Part shown: in pieces, positions 1 to 8,532 of the stretch | How positions within the stretch are numbered: the stretch's first letter is position 1 | How the letters are laid out: each line of letters begins with the position of its first letter | Assembly (NCBI RefSeq): GCF_028622115.1 | Contig: NZ_CP097263.1 | Span: 2,790,001-2,854,000, forward strand | Origin: Kutzneria chonburiensis | Lineage (GTDB): Bacteria; Actinomycetota; Actinomycetes; Mycobacteriales; Pseudonocardiaceae | Direction of reading: 5' to 3' | DNA length: 64,000 nt | Program-made: the position numbers and the translations under genes | Notes under the pieces: model-generated | Told to the model about the DNA's origin: nothing | What the model saw: the letters and a program-made list of their open reading frames with translations, nothing else | The model's database searches: none

Positions 1-1377
1 GACCAGGCCGTGCGGATGGCCGTCGACCAGGCGGTGCTGCGCGACAACGTGAACGCGATCTTCGTCAACCTGTCCCGGCGCAGCCAGGCGCTGGTCGAGC
101 GGCAGCTGTCCGAGCTGGACCGGCTGGAGCAGAACGAGCAGGACCCGGACCAGCTGGCCCGGTTCTTCGTGCTGGACCACCTGGCCACCCGGATGCGCCG
201 CAACAGCGAGAACCTGATCATCCTGTCCGGCACCGGGCTGACCAAGGCCCTGGTCCGGCCGCTGCCGCTGGCCGAGCTGGTCGGCGCGGCGATCTCCGAG
301 GTCGAGCACTACGCCCGGGTCAAGGCCAACGGCCTGCCGACCGCGCTGGTGCACGGCCGCGCGGTCAAGGACCTGATCCACCTCATCGCCGAGCTGCTGG
401 ACAACGCCACCACGTACTCCGAGGCGTCGACCACCGTGACCATCGCGGCCCGGCAGCTGCGCGGCGGGCAGCTGGCCATGCAGATCTCCGACTCCGGCAT
501 GGGCATGACCACCGACGAGCTGGACGCGGCCAACCACAAGCTGGCCGACCCGCCCGACTTCGACGTCACGGTGGCCCGGCGGATGGGCCTGTACGTGGTC
601 GGGCGGCTGGCCCAGCGGCACAACATCAAGGTCCGGCTGCGCAGCGGCGACTTCATCGAGGGCGGCACCAAGGCCGTCATCACGGTGCCGGCCGACCTGC
701 TCGCCCCGCCCCGTGAGGAGACCGACCAGCCCGACACCGCGCTGCCGGTGCGCCGGCCGGCCCGGCTCGAGGAGACCCAGCCCGACCTGGCCGCTCACGT
801 GCCGATCCCGCAGCAGAACGGCAGCCTGTTCCGGCCGCCGGCCGAGGCCGAGCCGGAGCCCGTCCCGGTCAAGGAGCCCGAGCCCGAGCCGACCACGCGC
901 CTGCCCATCTACGAGGAAGTCCTGTCCCGCTGGTTCCAGCCGACCGAGATGCCGGTCGAGCTGGACGAGTGGCCGGTCGACGAGCCCGACGCCCCGCCCC
1001 TGCCCGCCCTGCCGGCCGCCACGGCCGAGCCCGTCGTCGAGCCGCCGGTCAACCGGCACGAAGCGCCGGTCCGGAGCTGGATCTCGCCGGCCGACGAGGG
1101 TTGGCTGACCGTGCGGACCAAGCTCAGCGGACCGGCGTCCGACCAGGTCACGGCGGTCGGCCTGCCCAAGCGCGTGCCGAACAAGCACCTCGTGCCCGGC
1201 TCGGCGGCCCCCCGCACGGCGATCCCCGACGTGCAGGAGACGCGGCCGCCGCAGTTCCCGGAGCGCAGCCCGGAGACGACGCGCAGCCGGCTGTCCGGCT
1301 TCCAGCGCGGTCTCGGGCGGGCTCGCCGGCACGCACTGGACAGCCCGGACGACGACCTGGCCGAGACCCGTGGCTGA
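1..1377 (+). CDS. Sensor histidine kinase, nitrate-sensor type, 3' part only
   Basis: The reading frame is open from the first base, so the N-terminal sensor and membrane part lies outside the window. The visible part has the dimerisation-like helix ending in HLATRMRR, followed by a GHKL-type ATPase with N-box ELLDNATTYSE near residue 130 and a G1 box DSGMGM near residue 165. These are the hallmarks of the actinobacterial nitrate/nitrite-sensor-like kinases that head conservon (cvn) operons. After the ATPase comes about 230 residues of Pro/Glu-rich, low-complexity tail ending in an Arg-rich stretch, also usual for this family. The next gene, 16 bp downstream, encodes the Roadblock partner normally found beside it. 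No response regulator is present. It probably senses an unknown signal at the membrane and works with small GTPase-type partners, which are not seen here. Confidence 0.85.
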   Translation, partial: DQAVRMAVDQAVLRDNVNAIFVNLSRRSQALVERQLSELDRLEQNEQDPDQLARFFVLDHLATRMRRNSENLIILSGTGLTKALVRPLPLAELVGAAISEVEHYARVKANGLPTALVHGRAVKDLIHLIAELLDNATTYSEASTTVTIAARQLRGGQLAMQISDSGMGMTTDELDAANHKLADPPDFDVTVARRMGLYVVGRLAQRHNIKVRLRSGDFIEGGTKAVITVPADLLAPPREETDQPDTALPVRRPARLEETQPDLAAHVPIPQQNGSLFRPPAEAEPEPVPVKEPEPEPTTRLPIYEEVLSRWFQPTEMPVELDEWPVDEPDAPPLPALPAATAEPVVEPPVNRHEAPVRSWISPADEGWLTVRTKLSGPASDQVTAVGLPKRVPNKHLVPGSAAPRTAIPDVQETRPPQFPERSPETTRSRLSGFQRGLGRARRHALDSPDDDLAETRG

Positions 1378-1393
1378 GAGTGGAGAGGACCCG

Positions 1394-1813
1394 ATGACCA
1401 ACCAGGAACCCGGCGACTTCGCGTGGTTCATCACCGACTTCGTGCGCCGCGTGGCCGAGGTGGCGCATGCCGTCGTGGTGTCGGCCGACGGGCTGATGCT
1501 CGCTGGTTCGCACGCGTTGCCCTCGGACCGGGCTGAGCAGGTGTCCAGCGTGGCCAGCGGCCTGGTCAGCCTGGCCAAGGGCGCGGCCCGGTGCTTCGAC
1601 TACGGCGAGGTGGTGCAGACCATTGTCGAGATGCGGCAGGGCTACCTGTTCCTGATGTCGATCAGCGACGGGTCCTGCCTTGCCGTGCTGGCCGCGCCGA
1701 ACTGCCAGATGGACGTCGTCGCGTACGAGATGTCCATGCTGGTCGAGCGCATGGCCAGCCGCCTGACCCCCGAGCTGCGGGCCCAGCTGATCGCCGCGGC
1801 GGCCCAGGTGTGA
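1394..1813 (+). CDS. Roadblock/LC7 domain protein (conservon B type)
   Basis: A 139-residue protein of the Roadblock/LC7 fold, with the typical segment AHAVVVSADGLMLAGS near residues 23-38 and a central GAARCFDYGEV stretch. Such proteins dimerise and regulate Ras-like GTPases; in actinobacteria they form conservons with a kinase, a DUF742 protein and a GTPase. The ATG at 1394 was chosen because GGAG lies a few bases upstream; an earlier GTG at 1370 overlaps the kinase end and has no better site. The kinase and this gene form a two-gene unit. The usual third and fourth conservon genes are absent: the next gene is on the other strand and ends 3 bp beyond this stop. Confidence 0.85.
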   Translation: MTNQEPGDFAWFITDFVRRVAEVAHAVVVSADGLMLAGSHALPSDRAEQVSSVASGLVSLAKGAARCFDYGEVVQTIVEMRQGYLFLMSISDGSCLAVLAAPNCQMDVVAYEMSMLVERMASRLTPELRAQLIAAAAQV

Positions 1814-1815
1814 GG

Positions 1816-2490
1816 TCATGAGGGCTGGGCCTGCGGTGTGGCCTGGACCGGCGTCGTTTCCCGTTTCGCCCGCTGCTTGAGCAGCACGCCGATCAGCGGG
1901 CCAAGGGTCAGCGCGATGGCCAGCGTGCCCGGGCCGACGGTGCCGGCGCGGATGGCCTGCATCGGGTCGGCCAGGATCAGACCGAGGATGAGGACGGTCA
2001 GCTCGAGGCCCGTGCGGACCGCACGCACGCTCCACCCCCAGCGAGCGCACGCGCCGGTCATCAGGCCGTCCCGCGCGCCGGGGCCGAGGCCGGCCAGGAT
2101 CACCAGGGCGGTGCCGGCGGAGAAGACGACGATGCCCCCGGCCAGCAGCGCCGTGCGCGCTATGAGGGCGTCGGGCGGCGGCACGATCGCGAGCACCGCG
2201 TCGCACGACACGCCCGGCAGGATCGTCGTGGCCACCGTACCCAGGCCCGGCCGTTGACGCAGCGGCCACCAGAACAGCAGCACCAGCAGCGCCACGCCGA
2301 TGATCACCGTTCCCGGCGAAACCCCCAGCATCTTGGCCAGCGCCAGGTGCAGCACGTCCCATGGCTGCGCCCCGAGGTGCGCCCTGATCATCAGCGCCAG
2401 TCCCGCCCCCATCGCCGATGCCCCGACGATCACCCGGAACAATCGCCAGGCCAGTTTCACCAGCTGAGGCCGCGCCTTTGTGATCACCAC
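1816..2490 (-). CDS. YitT/YczE-family integral membrane protein
   Basis: A hydrophobic protein of about 224 residues with five to six predicted membrane segments and the family signature GAQPWDVLH near residue 40 of this start (short loop after the first membrane helix), as in YczE/YitT proteins. The function is unknown; some relatives sit beside peptide-synthesis genes. The GTG at 2490 gives the usual family length. However, the frame stays open upstream to 2793, and a strong AGGAGG (2707-2712 on the complementary strand) precedes a GTG at 2697, so a form with about 70 extra Pro/Arg-rich residues is possible. The coding pattern of that extension is weaker than in the body. The gene converges with the Roadblock gene. 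Confidence 0.7.
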   Translation of the reverse strand: MVITKARPQLVKLAWRLFRVIVGASAMGAGLALMIRAHLGAQPWDVLHLALAKMLGVSPGTVIIGVALLVLLFWWPLRQRPGLGTVATTILPGVSCDAVLAIVPPPDALIARTALLAGGIVVFSAGTALVILAGLGPGARDGLMTGACARWGWSVRAVRTGLELTVLILGLILADPMQAIRAGTVGPGTLAIALTLGPLIGVLLKQRAKRETTPVQATPQAQPS

Positions 2491-3244
2491 GTTTTCCCGC
2501 GGCCGTCGCGGCGCCGCCAGGCATTGCGCCTTGTGCACGGGACGCGGTCGACTCGCCATTCCCCGGTCTGCCGGCGGCCGGAGTCCGAGGCAGGTTCTGG
2601 TGGGCACTTGCGTGCCGTCCGGTGGCACCCGGATGGACGGTTCGCCCGTTGTGATCGGATCGTTGTCCGCATCGTGTATTCGGCGAATTTCCTCCACCGG
2701 AACCGACCTCCTCATACCCCCGGGAACGCGTTCAGTTTCGACGAACACCCCCGGTTCGGAAATAGCCAGAAAAGGTGAATGCGGTAGCGCCACACGTTCG
2801 AATTACCGCATGATGATGCAGGTGCACGTGCACGCGAGCATTTCCCCAGTCCACGAACGGTGCTTGTGATCACTCGAACGGAGTCGGACGGAGACGTCCG
2901 ACCGTCGGACAGGTTACGGAATGGGTAATTGCCACCCCACCATGAAAGCGCTCCATGCAATCCCATGACGCAATCGCGCCATTAAATTCCGGCAACTCAC
3001 GCCCACTGTCCCGCCGCCTCGCCGGCGCCAGAACCCCTGGGCCCAGCCGCGCCCGATCGTGTGACAGCCCTCCAACGACCACCGGCCCCGAGGTCGCCGG
3101 ACAACGTCCACGCGCACCTCCGACGGAAGCTCACCCCGCTGGCGGTACTCCTTGTCCTACCGGCTCAGCGCCGCCACGGCGCGTCACCGGCCTCTTCGGC
3201 CGGTGCTCCGGCGCCAGCGGAGGAAACCCGGTTTGACCGGCCGA
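2491..3244. other. Long intergenic region between the YitT gene and ileS
   Basis: About 750 bp without a convincing gene. It holds the possible N-terminal extension of the YitT gene (2491-2697), a 12-bp perfect palindrome GTGCACGTGCAC (2822-2833), and an 8-bp perfect hairpin GTCGGACG/CGTCCGAC closed by a GAGA (GNRA-type) loop (2883-2902). Base composition is lower in GC from about 2660 to 2990, as expected for promoters of the two divergent genes. I looked for a T-box leader for ileS and did not find a convincing one. Confidence 0.5.
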
Positions 3245-3250
3245 TAGATT
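3245..3250 (+). promoter_or_regulatory. -10 element of a probable leaderless ileS promoter
   Basis: TAGATT fits the actinobacterial TANNNT -10 hexamer and ends six bases before the GTG start codon at 3257, so transcription would begin at or next to the start codon. There is no Shine-Dalgarno sequence before this GTG, which supports a leaderless mRNA. No good -35 element is visible at the usual distance. Confidence 0.5.
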
Positions 3251-3256
3251 GACACG

Positions 3257-6200
3257 GTGAGTGAACGCGCCTTCCGTCCGCTGCCGACCGAGATCGACCT
3301 GCCCGCGGCCGAGCGGGAGATTCTGGCGCGCTGGCGGGCCACGGAGGTGTTCCGGCGGTCGCTCGAGCAGACCAAGGACGGCCCGAGCTGGGGGTTCTTC
3401 GAGGGACCGCCGACCGCGAACGGGAAGCCGGGGACCCATCACGTCGAGGCGCGGGTGTTCAAGGACCTGTTCCCCCGCTTCAAAACGATGAAGGGCCACC
3501 ACGTCGAACGGCGTGCGGGCTGGGACTGCCACGGGCTGCCGGTGGAGCTGGCGGTGGAGAAGGAGCTGGGCTTCACCAAGAAGCAGGACATCGAGGCCTA
3601 CGGCATCGCGGAGTTCAACGCCCGCTGCCGCGAGTCGGCGCTGCGCAACGTCGCCGACTTCGCCACGATGACTGAGCGCATGGGCTACTGGGTGGACCTG
3701 GACAACGCCTATCTGACGATGGCGCCGTCCTATGTGGAAAGCGTGTGGTGGTCGCTGAAGCAGGTCTTCGACAAGGGCCTGCTGGTGGAGGACCACCGGG
3801 TGACGCCGTACTGCCCGAGGGACGAGACACCGCTGTCGGATCATGAAGTGGCGCAAGGTTATCAGGATGACATCGACCCCTCGGTGTACGTCCGGTTCCA
3901 GCTGACGAGCGGCCCCTGGCAGGGCGCGAACCTGGTGGTGTGGACGACAACGCCGTGGACGCTGCCGTCGAACACGGCGGTGGCGGTGCACCCGGAGGCG
4001 ACGTACGTGCTGGCGGAGCAGGACGGCGAGCGCATCGTCATGGCGGAGCCGCTGCTCCCGGACAACGCCAAGATCCTGGAACGCCGTACCGGCAGCGAAC
4101 TCGTCGGCGAAAGCTATCGGCGGCCACTGGACCTGGTGCCGCTCGGCGAGTTCGGGGACGACGCGTTCCGCGTGTTCACGGCGGACTACGTGACCATGGA
4201 CAGCGGCACGGGCATCGTGCACCTGGCGCCGGCGTTCGGCGCGGAGGACATGGCGGTGGCCCGGCAGCACGGCCTGCCGATGGTCAACCCGATCGGCGTC
4301 AACGGCCACTTCCTCACCGACATCCCGCTCATCGGCGGACTGTTCTTCCGTGACGCGAACGAACCCGTGATCAACGAACTCGAAGCGCACGGCCTGCTCG
4401 TGAAGCACGAGCCGTACCCGCACAGCTACCCGCACTGCTGGCGCTGCGGCACGGCGTTGATCTACTACGCGCTGCCGTCCTGGTTCATCCGCACGACGGC
4501 GATCAAGGACCGGTTGGTCGCGGAGAACGAGGCGACGACCTGGTATCCGCAGCACATCAAGCACGGCCGGTACGGCGCGTGGCTGAACAACAACGTGGAC
4601 TGGGCGTTGTCCCGCAACCGCTTCTGGGGCACTCCCCTGCCGATCTGGCGTTGCGACGACAACCACCTGACCTGCATCGGATCCCTCGCAGAACTGTCCA
4701 CTTCGGCCGGTGAAGACCTGACCAACCTGGACCCCCACCGCCCGTTCGTGGACGAGATCTCCTTCCCCTGCCCGGAATGCGGCCAGCAGGCGAAGCGCGT
4801 ACCGCACGTGATCGACGTCTGGTACGACTCCGGCTCAATGCCGTTCGCCCAGTGGGGTGCGCCGCACCGCAACCTCGAGCAGTTCGAGAAGTCCTATCCG
4901 GCGCAGTACATCTGCGAGGCGATCGACCAGACCCGGGGCTGGTTCTACTCGATGATGACGGTCGGCACGCTGGTGTTCGACAGGTCCTCGTACGAGACGG
5001 TGTTGTGCCTTGGCCTGATCCTGGACGCCGAGGGCCGCAAGATGAGCAAGCGCCTCGGCAACATCCTCGATCCGTTCGAGCTGTTCGACAAGTACGGCGC
5101 GGACGCCGTGCGCTGGCTGATGTTGGCCGGCGGCTCTCCATGGGTTGACCGCCGCGTCGGCGACGATGTGCTGAGCGAGATCGTCCGCAAGGTCCTGCTG
5201 ACGTACTGGAACGCGGCCTCGTTCCTGTTGCGCTACGCCGATCTCGCCGACTGGCGCCCCGGCGACAATCCGGAACGGCATGTCATGGACCGCTGGCTGC
5301 TGGCCGAGCTGCACGGCGTCGTCAAGGACGTGGACGTCGCGCTGGAGGACTTCGACTCGGCCACGGCCGGCCGTCGGATCGCGGCGTTCATCGACGACCT
5401 GTCCAACTGGTACGTCCGCCGGTCCCGCCGCCGGTTCTGGCAGGCCGAGCCGTCCGCGCTGGCCACGTTGCACGAGGCCCTGGACGTGCTCACCCGCCTG
5501 ATGGCCCCGTTCGTGCCGTTCACCACCGATTATCTGTGGCAGCACCTGCACGCCGACGCCGACTCCGTGCACCTCGCCACCTGGCCTTCGGCCGCAGACC
5601 TGCCGGCGGACGACGCCCTGGTGGCACAGATGCGACTGGTCCGGGACCTCGTGGAGCTCGGCCGTTCCACCCGGGCCGCCCACAAGATCCGCACCCGGCA
5701 GCCGCTGGCCCGAGCCATGATGCACGCTCCTGGCTTCAACGAGCTCCCCCCAGACCTGCGCGAGCAGATCGCCGACGAGCTCAACGTCCGCGCCGTGGAG
5801 CCGATGACCACCGACCTGGTCGAGGTCACGGTCAAGCCGAACTTCCGGGTGCTGGGCAAGCGGTTCGGTCCGCGCATGCAGCAGCTGGCCAAGGCCATCG
5901 CCGCCGCCGGCTCGCCAACCGACGGCACGCTCACCGTCACCCTCGACGGCGAGGCGATCACACTGTCCGGCGACGACCTGGTGCTCACCGAGCAGCCCCG
6001 CAAGGGCTGGGCGGTGACCACCGTGAACGGCGTCTCCGTGGCCCTCGACCTGGAACTCGACGAGGAGCTCACCCTCGCCGGCCTGGCCCGCGACGCCGTC
6101 CGGCTGGTGCAGGACACCCGCAAGACCGCCGGCCTCGACATCGCGGACCGGATCCGCCTGTGGTGGCGCAGCGACCGCGAGGACGTCGCCGCCGCGCTGC

Positions 6201-6334
6201 GCCGGCATCGCGACCTGCTGGCCGAGGAGGTGTTGGCGGTGGACGTGACGGAAGGGGAAGGAGCGGACGCTCCCGCAGAGTTCGCCGAACTGGGCCTCAC
6301 CATCTGGCTGACCAGGGTCCCCAGCCCGGGCTGA
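3257..6334 (+). CDS. ileS: Isoleucyl-tRNA synthetase
   Basis: A class I aminoacyl-tRNA synthetase of 1025 residues that charges tRNA-Ile in the cytoplasm. The HIGH-type motif reads GTHH at residues 59-62, followed by WDCHGLPVE; the KMSKS-type loop is KMSKR at residues 595-599. A large editing insert (CP1) lies between, and the C-terminal half has the anticodon-binding fold starting near DRWLLAEL, then the extra domain seen in long enzymes. The length and the PTANG-PGTHH form are those of the eukaryote-like IleS class found in actinobacteria, which tends to be less sensitive to mupirocin; that last point is family knowledge. The gene stands alone, with a probable leaderless promoter. The start was set by the -10 spacing and family alignment from memory. 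Confidence 0.97.
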   Translation: MSERAFRPLPTEIDLPAAEREILARWRATEVFRRSLEQTKDGPSWGFFEGPPTANGKPGTHHVEARVFKDLFPRFKTMKGHHVERRAGWDCHGLPVELAVEKELGFTKKQDIEAYGIAEFNARCRESALRNVADFATMTERMGYWVDLDNAYLTMAPSYVESVWWSLKQVFDKGLLVEDHRVTPYCPRDETPLSDHEVAQGYQDDIDPSVYVRFQLTSGPWQGANLVVWTTTPWTLPSNTAVAVHPEATYVLAEQDGERIVMAEPLLPDNAKILERRTGSELVGESYRRPLDLVPLGEFGDDAFRVFTADYVTMDSGTGIVHLAPAFGAEDMAVARQHGLPMVNPIGVNGHFLTDIPLIGGLFFRDANEPVINELEAHGLLVKHEPYPHSYPHCWRCGTALIYYALPSWFIRTTAIKDRLVAENEATTWYPQHIKHGRYGAWLNNNVDWALSRNRFWGTPLPIWRCDDNHLTCIGSLAELSTSAGEDLTNLDPHRPFVDEISFPCPECGQQAKRVPHVIDVWYDSGSMPFAQWGAPHRNLEQFEKSYPAQYICEAIDQTRGWFYSMMTVGTLVFDRSSYETVLCLGLILDAEGRKMSKRLGNILDPFELFDKYGADAVRWLMLAGGSPWVDRRVGDDVLSEIVRKVLLTYWNAASFLLRYADLADWRPGDNPERHVMDRWLLAELHGVVKDVDVALEDFDSATAGRRIAAFIDDLSNWYVRRSRRRFWQAEPSALATLHEALDVLTRLMAPFVPFTTDYLWQHLHADADSVHLATWPSAADLPADDALVAQMRLVRDLVELGRSTRAAHKIRTRQPLARAMMHAPGFNELPPDLREQIADELNVRAVEPMTTDLVEVTVKPNFRVLGKRFGPRMQQLAKAIAAAGSPTDGTLTVTLDGEAITLSGDDLVLTEQPRKGWAVTTVNGVSVALDLELDEELTLAGLARDAVRLVQDTRKTAGLDIADRIRLWWRSDREDVAAALRRHRDLLAEEVLAVDVTEGEGADAPAEFAELGLTIWLTRVPSPG

Positions 6335-6440
6335 CGGTTCGTGACCGTGGCGGACGTCACTGGTCCGTGCCGGTATGCCGTCGATGCCGAGGAATGAAAA
6401 CCATGGTCGGGCCGTTGTAGGGGTAGCGAAGGAGGTGGCG

Positions 6441-6806
6441 ATGGCCACGGTGGAACTGACCGGCGAGAACTTCGATGAGGTCGTCGGCAAGGGCACGGTG
6501 CTGGTGGACTTCTGGGCCGCGTGGTGCGGACCGTGTCGCCAGTTCGGGCCGGTGTTCGAGCAGTCGTCCGAGCAGCACGAGGACATCGTGTACGCCAAGG
6601 TGGACACGGAGGCCCAGCAGCAGCTGGCGGCGGCGTTCGACATCCGCTCCATCCCGACGCTGATGGCCGTGCGCGACGGCGTGGTGGTCTTCTCCCAGCC
6701 GGGCGCGCTGCCGGCGGCGGCGCTGGAGGACCTGATCGGCCAGGTGCAGGCGCTGGACATGGACAAGGTCCGCGAGCAGATCGCGGCCGCCCAGAACCAG
6801 CAGTGA
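6441..6806 (+). CDS. Thioredoxin
   Basis: A compact 121-residue thioredoxin, a cytoplasmic dithiol-disulfide reductant. The redox motif is WCGPC at residues 28-32, with the family cis-proline in IRSIPTLM and the GALPAAALEDLI helix near the end. The ATG at 6441 has an excellent ribosome site (AAGGAGGTGGCG directly before it); the frame is open further upstream to 6375 but those codons do not look coding. It follows ileS by about 100 bp on the same strand. There is no signal peptide. It could be a specialised thioredoxin rather than the main trxA, which is often next to a reductase gene that is missing here. Confidence 0.93.
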   Translation: MATVELTGENFDEVVGKGTVLVDFWAAWCGPCRQFGPVFEQSSEQHEDIVYAKVDTEAQQQLAAAFDIRSIPTLMAVRDGVVVFSQPGALPAAALEDLIGQVQALDMDKVREQIAAAQNQQ

Positions 6807-6844
6807 CAGCTTCTCCCCGCCGGTTCTGACCCTACATACGGCAT

Positions 6845-6873
6845 TTCTCCCGGTCCTAGCGTGGCCGGGAGAA
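6845..6873 (+). terminator. Inverted repeat after the thioredoxin gene
   Basis: TTCTCCCGG and CCGGGAGAA form a 9-bp perfect stem with an 11-base loop. No U-rich tail follows, as is common for actinobacterial terminators. It lies between the thioredoxin and ATP-grasp genes and could instead be an operator for the latter. Confidence 0.4.
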
Positions 6874-6896
6874 GCCGTCTGTGGAGGTGGGGAAGC

Positions 6897-8410
6897 ATGC
6901 GCGCACTGCTGCTCGTCCGGCGCGGGGCACCGTTGACCAGGTCGCACGTGCACACGTTGCGCCGCAAGGGTTTCGAGCCGTACGTGTTGACCTCGCGGCC
7001 GGCCGACGGCGGCGAGCAGTTCCGGCGGATGTGCGCGCAGATCGAGGTCGAGCACGCGATCGCCGAAGGCGTCGCGATCACATCGGACGAGGTCGCCGCG
7101 GTCGTCAAGGCCGTCGATGGCCTCGTTTTCTGTCTGACGCAGGCAGATTCGCTTCGACCGCTGATGGCCGAGGCCAACCGCCTGCTGGGCGCGCCCGACG
7201 CGTCCCCCGAGGCGCTGCGCACCGCCCTGGACAAGCATCTGATGCGCAAGGCGATCGACACGACCATCGACTCGCTCAAGCTCTCCGACCCGACGCTGCG
7301 GGCCAGGATCGACGCCGGCGAGACCTTCGTGGTCAAGCCCCGCCGGGGCGTGGGGTCGCTGTGCGTCGGGCTCGTCAGGACGTGGGACGACGTCGAGAAG
7401 CTGCGCCAGGCCTTCGACGAGGGCCCGGGCCACGCGGACATGATGGCCGAGTACTTCGCCGACAACGAGCTGATCGCCGAGTCGTTCTTCGACGGCCGCG
7501 AGATCAGCCTGGAGATCGTCCGCCAGGGCGGCGTGGACAAGATCGTCGTCGACCACGACAAGACGCTGATCGAGTTCGGCGCGGACACCGTGCTGGAGCG
7601 CGGCATGGCCTCCCCCGTCACCATCGTCACCGACGAGGAGCTCGACAACGCCAAAGTCGTCGCACAGCACGCGATGGACACCCTCGGCCTGACCGACGGC
7701 GGCTACCACGTCGAGCTGCGGGTCGACGCCGAGGGCAGCACCGAGATCGTGGAGATCAATCCGCGGATCGGCGGCGGCATGGTCTGGGAGAGCATCAACG
7801 CCCAGTACGGCCGATCGGTCACCGACGACTGGATCGACGTGCTCGCCGGCACCCCGGTCACGCCGCTGGGCGAGCGCCGCTGCGGCACCTATGCCCAGCT
7901 GGCCTATCCCCGTGAGCAGCGGCAACTGCTGGGCGTGAACCGGAATCCGGCGATGCCCGACCCGGAGATCTACGACGAGCTGATCACACCGGGCGAGGTG
8001 CCGATCGCCCACCGCGAGCACTTCGGCGCGCTCGTGCTGTGGGAGACCGCGCTGGCCACGCACGGCGAGGAGGTGAAAGCCCTGGTGCCGGTCGAGTACT
8101 GCGAGTTCGTCTACTCCCCGGCCTCAGCGGCCGGCCGGTTCTCCTTGTGCTGGAACCCGATTGGGACACGCTGCGGGCCGCGGTCGCGGTGGACGGCGTG
8201 GATGTGGTGGTCTGCCACCAGGGTCCGGTCGTCGTCACGCCGGAGTACGACGACATCCGCGACGGGCTGGCGCTACTGGTCAGGGTGCCCGACTGGTCCA
8301 CTGTGGATGGAATCATCGACGCCCTTGCCGGCGCGGAGATCGCCGACATCATGGCGCCCCATGACGTCACGCGCCAAGCTGAGGCGCGGCTGCGGAAGGC
8401 TCTGGCGTGA
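6897..8410 (+). CDS. ATP-grasp family protein, broken by an apparent one-base frameshift
   Basis: Residues 1 to about 410 form a pre-ATP-grasp domain and an ATP-grasp fold: FVVKPRRGVGSLCV is the phosphate-contacting loop near residue 142, and EIVEINPRIGGGMV near residue 284 carries the metal-binding Glu and Asn. The family joins a carboxylate to an amine or thiol using ATP; the substrate is unknown. At about 8112-8118 (TCCCC) the coding pattern moves to another frame, continuing with PVLLVLEPDWDTL and ending at the TGA at 8408-8410. One extra C there would give a single protein of 504 residues. The original frame runs on to 8582 but reads as Arg/Trp-rich nonsense. The ATG at 6897 follows GGAGG. 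The C-terminal part resembles a second pre-ATP-grasp domain. A split into two genes is the alternative. Confidence 0.65.
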
Positions 8411-8504
8411 CGTCGCCAACCTCGCAGACCACGAGGTGCGGCGTAGCGTAGAAGTGCAGCATCAGGTCGCCGTAGGGCACCCACAACTCGCCGTCCTCGT
8501 CCAT
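8367..8504 (-). CDS. Possible small protein of 45 residues
   Basis: An ATG at 8504 opens a 45-residue frame starting MDEDGELWVPYGDL, with a balanced composition (GELWVPYGDLMLHFYAT, HLVVCEVGDV) unlike the Arg-rich shadows around it. It sits just behind the XRE regulator on the same strand, the position where small partner proteins (for example DUF397) often occur, though it does not look like DUF397. Its 3' end overlaps the end of the opposite ATP-grasp gene by 44 bp. Not recognised; the ribosome site (CGGGG) is weak. Confidence 0.35.
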   Translation of the reverse strand: MDEDGELWVPYGDLMLHFYATPHLVVCEVGDVTPEPSAAAPQLGA

Positions 8505-8532
8505 GCCCCGATCATGGCGCTGGACGTGGCCG

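Noticed and set aside
2942-2955. CebR-like core GAAAGCGCTCCAT in the ileS upstream region
   Set aside because: Only partial match to the operator at 60872-60975, no symmetric arms and no sugar gene nearby.
2491-3256. T-box riboswitch upstream of ileS
   Set aside because: A stretch near 3150 (CTGGCGGTACTCC) vaguely resembles a T-box, but I found no convincing specifier or antiterminator/antisequestrator pairing, and the promoter looks leaderless.
4835-7681. Very long antisense frames over ileS and neighbours (and similar long frames elsewhere)
   Set aside because: GC-rich DNA opens long shadow frames. Their products are Arg/Ala/Gly-rich low-complexity and overlap clearly conserved genes.
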